From Cryptomeria japonica (lineage: Eukaryota > Streptophyta > Pinopsida > Cupressales > Cupressaceae), in assembly GCF_030272615.1 (NCBI RefSeq), contig NC_081412.1:137580747-137644746 (forward strand): 64,000 nucleotides of DNA. The letters run 5' to 3'. The position numbers and the translations under genes were made by a program. How positions within the stretch are numbered: position 1 is the stretch's first letter; every line of letters begins with the position of its first letter. Under the pieces are notes generated by a model. It had not been told where the DNA came from and made no database searches. It was given only the letters and a program-made list of their open reading frames with translations. This document shows, piece by piece, positions 1-10,728 of this stretch.

Positions 1-61
1 AGTGTGTGGTTGAAAGTGAGATTAGGGCATGTTTGCTTAGTGTCACTTTTTCTCCTACACA
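1..61 (+). repeat. Element A 5' LTR, 3' end only
   Basis: Identical to 6591-6651. The LTR ends in CTACACA, and the primer-binding site starts four bases later. The rest of this LTR lies left of the window. Confidence 0.85.
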
Positions 62-64
62 TTT

Positions 65-81
65 TGGTGAACCCGACGTGA
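65..81 (+). other. Element A primer-binding site
   Basis: TGGTGAACCCGACGTGA follows the LTR end. Its complement ends in CCA, as a tRNA 3' end must. The same motif, with one difference in the part compared, lies next to the LTR of element B on the other strand. I did not assign the tRNA. Confidence 0.6.
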
Positions 82-224
82 ATCTATCATTGCTTCCTCT
101 TGCATTGCATTTGTTAGATCTAGATCTAGATTTAGTGTGTTTTCATTTCATTTTCATTAAGAAAAAAAAAAAAAAAAAGTGTGTTTCTTTGCATTGTGTG
201 TTTAAAATTTTATGCAATTTCAAA

Positions 225-1982
225 ATGTCATATTTTTATTTGCAAGATGTTCATATTTGTGATGATTATGAGTTAGATGAAGCTTTAGATGAATTTTTGA
301 AACCTAAATATACCAAACCTTCATTTTACCAAAAACTCATAAACATTGTTACTATGCCATTTCGTTGTGATGAGAAAGATAAGTCGAATGATTCCTCTCA
401 AGGGTACATTCCTATCAGCTCTTCCACTAAATCTAGTAACATGGTTGTTTTCAATGATCCCCTCTATGAAGAGATATCTCCTTTTGAATCAAAAGATAAA
501 CCTTTTAATAGATATGATCATGCTTTGTTGAATAAGGATCCTTTTGTGCAAGAAGATGACATTATCCCTACATTTCCTAGTGATGGCCTTTCCTTTTCCA
601 ACAAAATTCCCACTAGAGATGATGAATTAATGGTAAATGCTTACCCTTCTCCTAAATTTGGTCTTACCCATAAGCATCCCTTAGAGAAAGAAGATGAAAT
701 AATAAGCAATTTCCTTAATTCTCTATCCCCTATTGAACATATTTTGAGGAAAGAGGATGAGTTTAACACATCTATTGATGCTCTCCCTCCTAAGGATGCA
801 GAATTAATAAACAATGTTATCTCCTCTCCCAAAATTGACAATGCTTCAAACATTCCTTTCAACAACTTCACTATTTGGGATGAACCATTAGAAGAAGGTA
901 TAGATTATTCTCTACCCCTAGCCAAAGGGGATGAAATCAATATTGGAAACTCCCTTGATAGTTTCTCTCCTTCCTTGAATCTCAATTATTCTCCCTCTAA
1001 AAATAAAGCATCTCCCTCTCCTCAACTTGGTTCTACTCATAAGGAAACCCTAGTTCAAAGCAAGATGGTTAACATCTCTTTCAAAGATCTCCCTCTCAAA
1101 AGTGAGACTTTAGAGAGTAATGTTGATCCTTCTCCTAGAGATTTTATTCCCCATGTAGATCCTTTCATGATAGAGGATGATATGACCTTTCCTAGTATTA
1201 CTCTTCCTACTAGAACATCAATGCCTATCCCTTGTCTCTCTCCTAAAATTGATTTGATCCGTGATAAGATTTTAGTGCAAGAGAAGACTATCAATAATTC
1301 TTCCAACACTTTTGTTCATTCCTCTAAACCATCCTCAATCAATTTGATACATGTGAATGAGACACCTAACAAACCTCTCTTCACTGTCCAAGGTGCTTGT
1401 CCTTCTCAAAATTCTCAACCTTTAAATAAGCCTATCTTAGTGGTTCAAGGTGGTTATGCTAATGATTCTTTTTGCACTCCTAAGAAACCTGTTATTACTA
1501 TGCAAGGAGGTTATTCCTCTAAGAGCCCTTATGAGTATGCTAAGCAATTGACTAGAGAGAGTTATCATGCGGTTGCCCATACTTATAATACTAGAAACAA
1601 TAGGCAACCTAATCCTCCTCCAGTTATCCCAACTTCACTTCCTCCTTCCCAACCTATTCTTCCCCAAGCTCCACGTATTTCACAAGTTCTTGGTAAGGAA
1701 TATGATCTCATAGAACAACTTAAAGCTACCCCTGCTAAGATATCCCTTTGGGATTTGATCCAAGCTTCTTCCGCTCATCATGGAATGTTACAAGATGCCT
1801 TGAAAGATTTGAATGTTCCTCCACCTAATACATCTAGTAATATAGTGTCTTTGGTTAACTCTGTGATGAATCCTAAAGCTCAAATTGTGTTTACCCAAGA
1901 TGAGTTGCCTACTAGTGAAATTCAACATCAATATGATCCCTTGATGATTGTGGTTATCATAAATGACACTGCTATAAGATGA
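225..1982 (+). CDS. Element A first frame, Ser/Pro-rich, pre-protease region
   Basis: Frame of about 585 residues from the ATG at 225. Most of it is low-complexity, acidic and rich in Ser, Pro and Asp, with loosely repeated segments (K/E-E-D-E-I, SPSPK, and three VQGG-like units near residues 380-430). The last 100 residues (KEYDLIEQLKATPAKISLWD and after) resemble the segment that precedes retropepsin in plant Tat elements. I see no capsid-like Gag domain and no CCHC knuckle. Within the element it would be the structural or precursor part. Function beyond that is not claimed. Confidence 0.6.
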   Translation: MSYFYLQDVHICDDYELDEALDEFLKPKYTKPSFYQKLINIVTMPFRCDEKDKSNDSSQGYIPISSSTKSSNMVVFNDPLYEEISPFESKDKPFNRYDHALLNKDPFVQEDDIIPTFPSDGLSFSNKIPTRDDELMVNAYPSPKFGLTHKHPLEKEDEIISNFLNSLSPIEHILRKEDEFNTSIDALPPKDAELINNVISSPKIDNASNIPFNNFTIWDEPLEEGIDYSLPLAKGDEINIGNSLDSFSPSLNLNYSPSKNKASPSPQLGSTHKETLVQSKMVNISFKDLPLKSETLESNVDPSPRDFIPHVDPFMIEDDMTFPSITLPTRTSMPIPCLSPKIDLIRDKILVQEKTINNSSNTFVHSSKPSSINLIHVNETPNKPLFTVQGACPSQNSQPLNKPILVVQGGYANDSFCTPKKPVITMQGGYSSKSPYEYAKQLTRESYHAVAHTYNTRNNRQPNPPPVIPTSLPPSQPILPQAPRISQVLGKEYDLIEQLKATPAKISLWDLIQASSAHHGMLQDALKDLNVPPPNTSSNIVSLVNSVMNPKAQIVFTQDELPTSEIQHQYDPLMIVVIINDTAIR

Positions 1983-2012
1983 ACACTGGTAGATAATGGC
2001 TCTGGCCTTAAT

Positions 2013-3284
2013 GTGTGTAGCATTAATCTATTGCATAAGATGAATGTGGATACATCCCTTATTGAGCCTGACTCTCATCCCATTCGAGGCTTTGATAATG
2101 TGGCTAAGTCTTCATTAGGTATTATCACCTTACCCATCACAGTGGGACCTGTTACTTTGCCTACTCCTATCAATGTTATGTCGGGAAATCTAACATACAA
2201 CTTGTTATTAGGGAGACCTTGGATTCACAGTATGCAAGTTGTCCCCTCTACATTGCATAAACAAGTTAAATTTATTTACAACAATAAGACATATACCTTG
2301 ATAGGTGATACTAATTTTCAATCTTGTTTGCAAACATCTACTTCCAAAGGGAGTTCTTCTAAGCCTTCCTCTTCTAGCGATGGCTTGTTAAACAAGATAC
2401 CTATGGATGAATCCTTACCCTCTGATAATCAAAATTCTTTGGATGAGTCTGAGGCTCCTGAAGAAGATCCTTCTCGACTTGAATATACGCATAAAAAAGC
2501 TTTTGATCCTGAGAAGGTTCTCGCAAAAGATGATTGGGGATCTCTTGACTTTAATCCCACCTTTGTAGGTGAGTATAGGGTTCCTCCTAGAGAGTTTAAA
2601 GATAAAAAGAAGGAAGAAACTAAAAATCAATCAATCTTACCTGAACCTATGAGCAATAATTTTGTGGCCGCTTCTCAAACTTCTTCTCCTCACACCTCTA
2701 ATTATGAAGAGTTTGATTCTTTGTCTTATGAAAAACCACCTTCTCTTCCTGAAATGGCTGATCGTTATGGTCGTGGTTTTCGCATTTTTGCTAAGCATGG
2801 GTATCATGGAAATGGTTGTGGCGCTCATGAACAAGGGATAAAAGTTCCTCTAGAGACTAATTTTCACAATTATGCCTTTGGACTCGGCTATAATCCCTGC
2901 AAACGTACCAAAGCATCTAAAATACCATCTCTCAATGTGAATGCTATATTTAGTAGTGATGATGATCTCACTTCAACTAAATCATCTTCTACTTCTATCA
3001 ACTCTCATTCCCCTCATAAGGAAATCTTGGCAATGAACAAATCTCTTTATGAATCCCCTCAAATTTCTAAATCCACTTATGAATCTTTATCTCCTATTCA
3101 TCATAAAGTCCTTTCCTCTAGGGATAAGGCTCTAATAAATTACACTCATCCCTCTTCTAAGATTTCTTGTGACTTTTCTTCTTCAATTTTTATCACTTTA
3201 TACATGTTTTTGATCTCACTTATAGTTGAGCATTTAGCATGTCATATTCAAATACCTCATTTAGTCTATCATGTCTTTAAATAA
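2013..3284 (+). CDS. Element A retropepsin and G-patch-like frame
   Basis: The protein region opens with an aspartic-protease signature (DNGSGLNVCS, starting just upstream near 1990). About 70 residues later comes NLLLGRPWIHSMQ, the second conserved retropepsin segment. This is the Tat/Athila type of protease, which would cleave the element's own polyprotein. After a Ser-rich linker comes a Gly-rich segment (GRGFRIFAKHGYHGNG to FGLGYNP, about 2780-2900), which resembles the G-patch often placed after the protease in this lineage. Reverse transcriptase would normally come next. Here the frame ends and only non-coding sequence follows. Confidence 0.7.
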   Translation: MCSINLLHKMNVDTSLIEPDSHPIRGFDNVAKSSLGIITLPITVGPVTLPTPINVMSGNLTYNLLLGRPWIHSMQVVPSTLHKQVKFIYNNKTYTLIGDTNFQSCLQTSTSKGSSSKPSSSSDGLLNKIPMDESLPSDNQNSLDESEAPEEDPSRLEYTHKKAFDPEKVLAKDDWGSLDFNPTFVGEYRVPPREFKDKKKEETKNQSILPEPMSNNFVAASQTSSPHTSNYEEFDSLSYEKPPSLPEMADRYGRGFRIFAKHGYHGNGCGAHEQGIKVPLETNFHNYAFGLGYNPCKRTKASKIPSLNVNAIFSSDDDLTSTKSSSTSINSHSPHKEILAMNKSLYESPQISKSTYESLSPIHHKVLSSRDKALINYTHPSSKISCDFSSSIFITLYMFLISLIVEHLACHIQIPHLVYHVFK

Positions 3285-4975
3285 CATTAATGGCTATTAT
3301 GTTGCTCATCATTATGTGACATTGGTAGCTCATTTACTGGGGGCTCATTGTCATTCATGATGGTACAATTTCAAGTGCAATCATATTTTTTGAAGCAACA
3401 TAATAGCCTAATTTTCTTGTTCCTATGGGGACAAGAATGATTTCATACATCTCTTCTTTTGCTTATGTCCAAATCTCTCCCTAGAAGATTGTGTAAGTCC
3501 TTCTCATTGTCCTTATCCTTGGGAGGCAATGATCTTTCCTTATTTTTATCTAAGGATCCACTTTTTCCTATTTTGTGGATGGTGTGGACTTTATTACTTG
3601 ATGTTATGCCTTGTACGCATTTGTTGTTGTTTGTTCAAGGATTCTCTCTTACAAGAGGTGTAAGTCCTTGACTACAACCTCTTTTGCACTTGGTAAAATA
3701 CATCCATAATGAATTCACTCTCCCAATTGGGTTAAAAAGAGCGTCATCCTTCATTAAGAATCACTTTCACCTCACAAAAGAAGGAAGTATTGCATTCTTA
3801 TTCTCTTCTTTGTCTTATTCTAGAAGATGTTATATTTGTCTAAGATAATTTCTCTCAGGGATAGGTGTCTTTTGTACAAATATCTCTTCTCCTCTAAGGA
3901 TCTCCTTTACACATACTACAAGATATCCCTTTTCAACTATCTTATCCTTGCTTAAGGAGTGCAGAACTCTCTTGCTTGGATCTATGACATTGTTGCATTT
4001 TTGGGGTATCTTCTTGTGTGATGAAGGTAGGTATCCTTGTTCTACTTTTCTTATGACATAAACATTACACTTTTTGAGCAATGGGTCATTCTCGGAACCA
4101 GAGCATAGACTCTTAGAGCGAGATGTCTCCATTTTTCTTTTATGCAAGGTGATTATTCTCGGAACCAGAGCACAGACTCTTAGAGCGAGATGTCACGCTT
4201 TTGTACTATACATATACAGGTTGTAGCATACTCGGGCATAGACTCCTATGAGGTGCTTCTAACCTCCCTTACACACACATGCATGAGGTTGAGTGGAACT
4301 AGCGGCATAAGGCTAGACTTTCTCACTCTCCTCCCTTACATGGATCACCTAGACAGACTCTAGGGGCTAGTTTTCCATGTCCTTTTTCACATGGATCACC
4401 TAGACAAGATCTAGGGGCGAGAAGTCCATGTTTTTCTCTCTCATTATTCTTCTCATGGATCACCAATGTGTGTATTCATGCTTTTTCCTTTCTTTTCTTC
4501 TCTTTGCATTTTGTTTCTATTTACATCCTTCATCTTGTGTTAGAAAGCTCTCAAATCCTCACACTCTTTGTTGTGTTGGAATTGAGGTTTAGTCCTCTTT
4601 CTTACCAAATGATTCTCCATTAGTTTTTGATCTCATATCAAATCTTCTTGTGAGCATTTGTCATCAATATTCTTTAATAATTCGAAGTGGTAAACATGAT
4701 ACCCTGTTTCAACTCACTAAAATTAGCAAGCCGAAACAGGGGGGGGCATATAGCTACCCTCGAATTTTCATCACCTTCCTTAGTAAGCATTAGGTGATTT
4801 TGTGATCTAACGTGTGTTTTGTAGGGTGTGGTTCCTAACTGTGTACTGCAGATACCGCTGGGGGCTTCGTTCGACAGACTTATGGATATATCCTTTTTCA
4901 AATAATGTTTACTTTTCTATACTTTAGCTTGCATATGCACGTAGTGTTCATATGACCGCTAAAGTGGGGGCTAAA
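3285..4975 (+). other. Element A non-coding 3' region and polypurine tract
   Basis: No convincing gene. It has two local direct repeats: a unit with TCTTAGAGCGAGATGTC (4089-4130 and 4152-4193), and a unit starting ATGGATCACCTAGACA (about 4338-4385 and 4389-4436). A polypurine tract (AAAGTGGGGGCTAAA, 4961-4975) touches the start of the 3' LTR. This replaces the space where pol would lie in a full element. Confidence 0.6.
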
Positions 4976-5495
4976 TGTAGCGTCGTAAATTGTACGCACT
5001 TGCTAGGGTTGTACAATTTCACACCTAGTTTAGCACCCGCCTTGGCGCATTTTGTATTTTGCATTGCATTTCCCCTTTAGCACTTAATTAATTAAATTAA
5101 TTAGGTCTAAGGTTCTATTTCATCATCTCCCACATCATAAAGTTGGGCCCTTTCATTAAAGTGTGCCCCTTTCATTTTATTCTTCCAATACATCATTTAA
5201 TCAAAAACCCTAATTAGGTCCTATTTTGAACTTGGGGGCTTGATTTCGGGGGTCAAAACATCTCGAAATCAGCTGTAACTTTGGGATTCTCTCTAAAATC
5301 ATCATATCCGACGGCCCTGAAAATTTGGTGAAAAGTTGTCGAGACCATGGCGCCCGGCATGCACATGGTCCCGGACATTTTTCTCAAAATTTTAGGAGCA
5401 CGACCCAATCATAAAATAAAGATTAACCCCAAGAAATTGGCGGGATATTCAATCTCTAGGTTGGCCAAAAGTCGAAATTAAGACCTAGGGTTTCA

Positions 5496-5503
5496 TATAT
5501 AAG
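5496..5503 (+). promoter_or_regulatory. TATA box in element A LTR
   Basis: TATATAAG in a moderately GC context, about 520 bases into the LTR and preceded by a TTAAGACCTAGGG stretch. The position fits an LTR promoter at the U3/R border. No start site can be seen directly. Confidence 0.5.
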
Positions 5504-6117
5504 AGCTCTCTTTCTTCATTTGAAAGGATCTGATTTTCATTTTGAGGAACCTCATATGCAGCGAAAGAGTAGATCTTTGAAGACTTCAATAACATTCAAC
5601 ATCCATCCATCAAGCATTCATCAATTTCATTCATTTAGGGCTTGGGAGACATTGAAGAACAATAGGAGATTACCGACTGAAGATTGGCTTGTACTCCTCC
5701 CTTGAGGGCTGGGTATGATTTCATGTTGTTTTCATGTCTTTGCATAAGCTTCAATATATCCTTTATTCATGCTTTAGATCACTTTGCATCTTGATTTAGA
5801 GCATTTACATTATCATTTACAAGCAATTAGGGTTTACTTTCTAGGTTGCTCTAGTTTTCTTTCTTGCATTTAAGGACCTTGCACACACACTAGGTCTGCA
5901 CACACAATACATTTTACAATACAACTTGGCTATTCGTGGAGGTGGAAATCACCGAAGCAGGGGTTTGACTAAGGCAAAACCCTATATAGCCGCCCAAACA
6001 CCTCTTTCAAATATAAGTGCAGATTTTGGGATTCAGACGACGCCGCAAGTTACAGATCCGAAAGAAGCAGACGGAGACGGAACCACACACCCAGTTTCGG
6101 AGCAAAAGACCAGGACA

Positions 6118-6208
6118 GGGGCGTGGGGCGCCCTGGTCCTGCCAGGACAGGGGCGCTGGGCGCCCTGGTCCCTGGGACAGGGGCGCTGGGTGCCCTGGTC
6201 CTCCTGAC
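6118..6208 (+). repeat. GC-rich triple repeat with hairpin potential in LTR
   Basis: Three tandem copies of a unit of about 31 bases containing GGACAGGGGCGCTGGGCGCC and a CCTGGTCC end. Each copy can pair with itself (GGGCGC against GCGCCC, and GGACxAGG against CCTGGTCC). It stands out from the AT-rich surroundings. Confidence 0.75.
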
Positions 6209-6726
6209 AGACAGCATTTTCAGCATTTTTGACAACTTTTCCAGAGTGCAAAACAGTAGTTTCCAGAGCAGTTTCAGGGGCAGAATCAGGACAGTGGCGC
6301 CCGCGCCCCCGTCCCGAACATTTTCACTCAGATTTTAACACCGGGTACGCATTTACATTCTTGTCTTGTCCTTGTGTTTACAGCTTTCCGCTTTCCATTA
6401 TTTAAGTTCAATTCTGCAAATCTTGTTATTAGTTCATACTTGCACTTTGGGGTTAGGGATTGAACTTGCATTATTTTATCTTTCAATTACAACAAAGGAA
6501 TAGAAATCCTAATAGGTAGCCGTTGGCTCTCTCTTCCACAAAAAGAAGTAGCCAATTGTGTGATACCTCTAGGCTCTTTCGTATTCCACAAGTGTGTGGT
6601 TGAAAGTGAGATTAGGGCATGTTTGCTTAGTGTCACTTTTTCTCCTACACATATATATACTCTAATTGTAATTTACTTTATGATCACTCGTTTTGGACTA
6701 ATATTGATCACATGAATTTTTTGCAG

Positions 6727-8353
6727 GCAATGATATTTTCTATAAACATCTTAGTGACATTGCATTGCAGATATTTGGGCCCACCATATGTAAAAGGTGG
6801 TACATCATATGTGAACTAACCCTTATCCACTTTTGATTTCATATTATTGCTAGAATACTTTTCCTTTGATGCATTTCTTGAAGTGTAATAAATGTAGCTT
6901 CAATTCATTTCTGAATCTAACAGGTTTGTTTTTTCTTTAAAAGGTGGAATGACCAAGAAAAAAGGTTAAAAGATGAATTGACAAACCAAATGGTTGAGTG
7001 GTTTGGAAATGACACCTTTGACAAAATCAAGCTCCTTGAAAAAGCTGGCACATATCTAAAGTATGTGAGGGACCAATACAAGACCCATTTGGAGAGGAAC
7101 CTAAAGTATGAGTGTCCCCCCATGATTCCAGAGAGGGAGTGGAAGGACCTGATTTTGGATGCCAAGGAGAGAATTGAAAGGAAAAAAGGAAATACACCAG
7201 TAGACACCAGAAGAAGGTACGGGATACTATTAAGAATGTAATTATGTACTAATTAATTACTCTTTATATTTATATAATCTAACATATTTCAAAAAATTTA
7301 TAGACTGAGTGACACATCAAAGGCAACCAAGGCAATGCAAGAAAAGCAAGGGCAACACAAACTCGGCTCTGGTGGTTACATGAAACTTGTTGCACGAATT
7401 GTAAGTATCTCATGTAAACTCCCATATTGTCTCAAAATATTAATAAATTGCAAACGTTTTTTTTTTATCAAACAATGCAAGCAAAATTCACGGTACCAAG
7501 CAAAAATGCAGGGCTCTGAATTCAATAGAGCGCCCACAGAAGATGACAAGAGAATTGCCTACCAGCAAGGCTATTCAGCCATGGCTAATCGGCTACGAGA
7601 ATTGAGTGGGCATACACAACATCCGATTGCATCCGTCACACAGGTAAATATGGTAAATGGAAGTTGTTTCAAATTGAATACTTTACCAATAATCTAATTG
7701 ATGTTGAGTTCCAACATAAAGTGACTATATTTGTTTTAAATAAGCAAGCAATGATAACAATGTGCATGTCATTGGAATGCAGCATGCTAATTGTGAAACA
7801 CCACCTGCACATGAAGGTCCGGATGTGCATCCCAGTAGTGGAGGTATTCATTTGCTATTCAAATTTATTTATTTAGCTATTAATATAATTAAACATCTTA
7901 ATTTGTAATTAGAGTAGTAATTAATGTAACCTTTCTTGTTAATATTTTAGAGCATGTAGTCGGTGGTGAGCAAGTGGAGCATGATCTGGGTACACAACCT
8001 CAAGAACGTGATGTCCCCCACTCAGGTGAAGAGAACCGTGGTGTTCAGCATGTTGAGGTTGAGGCTACACAAAATGATGTGGCCCCATTAAGTAAAGAGC
8101 ACAACAATTATGTTCTCCAAATTAATGAAATACTTGTAACAATAATTTAAAAAAAAAATTGAATTTAACCCATTTCTTTGTTATTGCAGAGGACCCCCCT
8201 CCACTTCAGTGTCCTCGTCCTCAGTATAGGACTAGGCATACATTGAGATCACGAGCAGTTGGTGGAACATCTGCAGAGGGGGGAAATGATGAAGACACCG
8301 ATGTTCCACTTAGTCTTTTCATAGCTTCAAAGAAAAAACAAAGAAAGAAATGA
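6727..8353 (+). CDS. Transposase_24-like protein (Ptta/En/Spm type), 5'-partial, 7 exons
   Basis: Exons: 6727-6796, 6944-7216, 7304-7400, 7482-7643, 7783-7843, 7951-8091, 8190-8353. All junctions are GT-AG and phases match throughout (2, 2, 0, 0, 1, 1), giving about 321 residues with no stop until TGA at 8351. The signature is a WxxF/YLKYVRDQYK helix, a P-x-REWKDLI segment, and then a K-A-T-K-A-M-Q-E-K...GSGGYMK segment. This matches the layout of plant Ptta/En/Spm proteins (Transposase_24), where NKxNRxK...HxxGSKS is usual. A hydrophilic Glu-rich region and a basic tail (KKKQRKK, a likely nuclear signal) follow. In CACTA elements the second protein of this general kind binds subterminal repeats, so DNA binding is an inference. 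The 5' exons lie beyond inserted element A or outside the window. The splice model comes from reading alone. Confidence 0.65.
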
Positions 8354-9414
8354 TTGTAATCTAACTTATTTGATAATGACTGATTTTTATGTGTTAGTGA
8401 ATGTAATTATGTGCTAATTAATGGCTATGGATGATATGTGTTAATTAATATTGATGAATGTTGCATGTTAATTAATGTTAATCAATGTTATGTGTTAATG
8501 AACGTTATGTGATATTAATGAATGAATGCTATATTTTATTAATGGTAGAAAGAATTAATGAATGAATGTTATAAGATGTTAACGGGGAATTTAGAGTGAT
8601 GTTAGGGGGGGGGGGGGAGGGGCCAAATGAGCTTCCACCTTCACATGGTTGGCCCTATTAAGTAGATAATATTAAACTATTCTCGAAACCAAGTGAAGCT
8701 CAACAAGGTAACACACTTTTCAATATTTCATTATGTTGCACAGTTAATCTTATTGAATAATGTATATTGAATCTTAATTGCACGGTCCAACAAAGCCAAC
8801 ACGAACAAAAACACCATGAGTTGTTGGGTATAATGAACTCCCATATTGTCTTGTCTTTACACGAACAATATGAGTTGCTTCTAGTGTTGATATCCAAGGT
8901 GGGACTGCAAAAGTTATGAATATGCCTCATCCTTGTAAGTTTTTTTATTACAACTCCTAATTCTTGAGACTAAACTTTTTGTTCTTAATGTTTTTCACTA
9001 GTTGTCATAACCTCTGACTTTGATGCTTGTGTGTTAATAGAACTAGATGTTTCTTGTATGCATACTTGGTCAAGGACTGCATTATGATGCTATAGGGCTA
9101 CAAACTAAGATTATTTGTTGTATTGAGTTGCACATTTGACATGAGTTGCCCTATGACTGCTATGCACATTTATGTATATACACTATTTCTAGTCTATATA
9201 TTGATATTAATTTTGAGAAAATATTACAAAACTCAGAGTATTCTCCATAAAACTAGAAAAAGGCTCAGATAAATTCTGCAGCATTTTCTCACAATTACTT
9301 GCGATTGTTTTTTTAGGAGTCCTGGTATCCATTTATAATAATATGGATGCATACAAGCTTTGGACCCTTCAAAAGAAAGTTTGTTACAAACAACCGGTCA
9401 TTTTCAAGAAGCAG
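8354..9414. other. CACTA internal spacer
   Basis: No gene seen. 8380-8600 is a degenerate TTAATGAATG-type repeat, and 8608-8620 is a G-run. The rest is ordinary AT-rich sequence between the convergent genes. Confidence 0.5.
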
Positions 9415-10317
9415 TTATAAGTCCTTTTCAGCATCTGTGGCTTCCTCTGCTTGTTGTTCTGTTGCAACCTCCTGTAACTGCTCCCGAGCATCTTCTTTCT
9501 GTCCCATATACTTATCTTTCCACTCCTGATACACATCATCACTAGGCCAAGTAAAACTAGCAATCTTCTGTTTCATATCTTCTAGCCGCTTCCAAGTGAC
9601 TCGTACATGCCCAATCTTTGTTTCTATGAAACCATAATGAGATTTCACTTTTTCAATTTCCTCAATTGTTTGGACAAAAAAGGATGTGTCATCAGTACTA
9701 ATAATTTGATTTATCCTTAGGGACAAATTATGGTCCACCTCCTTTAACCAAGTCTTCTCTTCCTTTAGCTGGATAGGACCAATGAAACCTCCTAGAAACA
9801 TTTCAAATTTATGATTTGAATATTCTTTCCTATAAAGTTGGGCTTTTCTTTTTATACTTGCTCCTTCTACTGAAAGAATATTCATCTCTTTTATAAACTC
9901 ACATGTGGACCTTAGATTGTCATTCTCTTCTGCATCTGCATGGGAAGAACACATGAGCTCTAACTCTTTACCTCTAGGCACCCACTTATTCAGGATTGGT
10001 TCCAAAGTGGCTTCTTCTTCTCTCAATTTGATCAAAATCTCAATAATCCTCTTCATATTTATGTATACATTGGAGGTTTTGACTGAGTTAGCAAACTTCA
10101 AGATGGTGGCTTTCACCTTCTCCTCATATTTGTTTGCATACAATGTCTGCGCTTGTTTCAATTTTTCCAACTCATGTTGGACATTTTTAGGTAATTGGGA
10201 ACTAGAAGGCATAGGAGAAGGGGGATATTCAATGATGGGACTAGTAGGAGGGGGTCTTGCTAGAAAGGAGGCTATCATGAGTGTAGAAGATTCACCGAGA
10301 TGATATTGACCTGCCAA
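9415..10317 (-). pseudogene. Decayed opposite-strand gene, C-terminal coiled-coil part
   Basis: About 300 residues with long Glu/Lys-rich heptad-like stretches (for example ELEKLKQAQTLYANKYEEKV and RIIEILIKLREEEATLEP) and a Gln/Glu-rich acidic end. A coiled coil is likely. It is in the same frame as 10324-10728 and is separated from it by one TAG, so the two were probably one protein. The apparent start (TTG) is not a real initiation site. No family recognised. Confidence 0.5.
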
Positions 10318-10323
10318 TTGACT

Positions 10324-10728
10324 CTAGAGTCTAGCAATTATGTTGTCTTTGTTGGCTATTCCTTCTTTAGCATCATTGTAAGCTTTTAAAATAGTCTCCA
10401 ACTTCAATTGGAGATTAGCCTTTTCTTGTGCCTCTTTCTCTGCCACCGTAACACTAAATTTTGCAGTCTCTAGGACTATGCTTGTAGCTTCCACTACCCC
10501 TATGTCTTGGACTCTTTTAACTATCATGCCTCCTAAGAGGCTAGAATATGATGCATCCTTCCTTCTTTTATTTTCATCCTTCTTTAAAGACCACATGACA
10601 AGAGCAACATTATCTTTGTTGAATGTCACTCCTTCCATAGGCTTTGTTTTTTTCCCCGCTGCATCAAGCACTAAGGCATCAGCTATATCCCATTCAGGGA
10701 GAATCAACACACCGGCCTTTGCTACCAT
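10324..10728 (-). pseudogene. Decayed opposite-strand gene, third part
   Basis: Starts at an ATG that overlaps the stop of the preceding frame (ATGGTAG). The 134 residues include PEWDIADALVLDAAG, a basic KKDENKRRKD patch and an Ala/Glu-rich helix. Family not recognised. The overlap with the preceding frame and the shared frame with the following one suggest fragments of a single long gene rather than an operon-like arrangement. Confidence 0.45.

Larger units (their letters stand above)
1..6651 (+). mobile_element. LTR retrotransposon A (Gypsy, Tat-like, no RT)
   Basis: The first 61 bases are repeated without change at 6591-6651, which marks the end of the 5' LTR (cut by the window edge) and of the full 3' LTR. 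Between them lie a primer-binding site, a long serine- and proline-rich frame, a retropepsin plus G-patch-like frame, a non-coding stretch and a polypurine tract. I see no reverse transcriptase, RNase H or integrase, so the element is non-autonomous. The retropepsin context (a DNGS-type active site and a LLLGRPWIH-type segment) is that of plant Tat/Athila-like Gypsy elements. Identity over the 61 visible LTR bases suggests a recent insertion. It looks nearly whole, with about one break in its coding part. It sits in an intron of the Transposase_24-like gene that follows. Confidence 0.85.
4976..6651 (+). repeat. Element A 3' LTR (1676 bp)
   Basis: Starts TGTAGCGTCGTAAATTGTAC right after the polypurine tract and ends CTACACA. 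The end is fixed by comparison with bases 1-61. It contains a TATA box and a GC-rich repeat cluster. Confidence 0.85.

Noticed and set aside
8380-8600. Coding or regulatory meaning for the TTAATGAATG-rich stretch
   Set aside because: Irregular low-complexity repeat just after the gene's stop; nothing else supports function.
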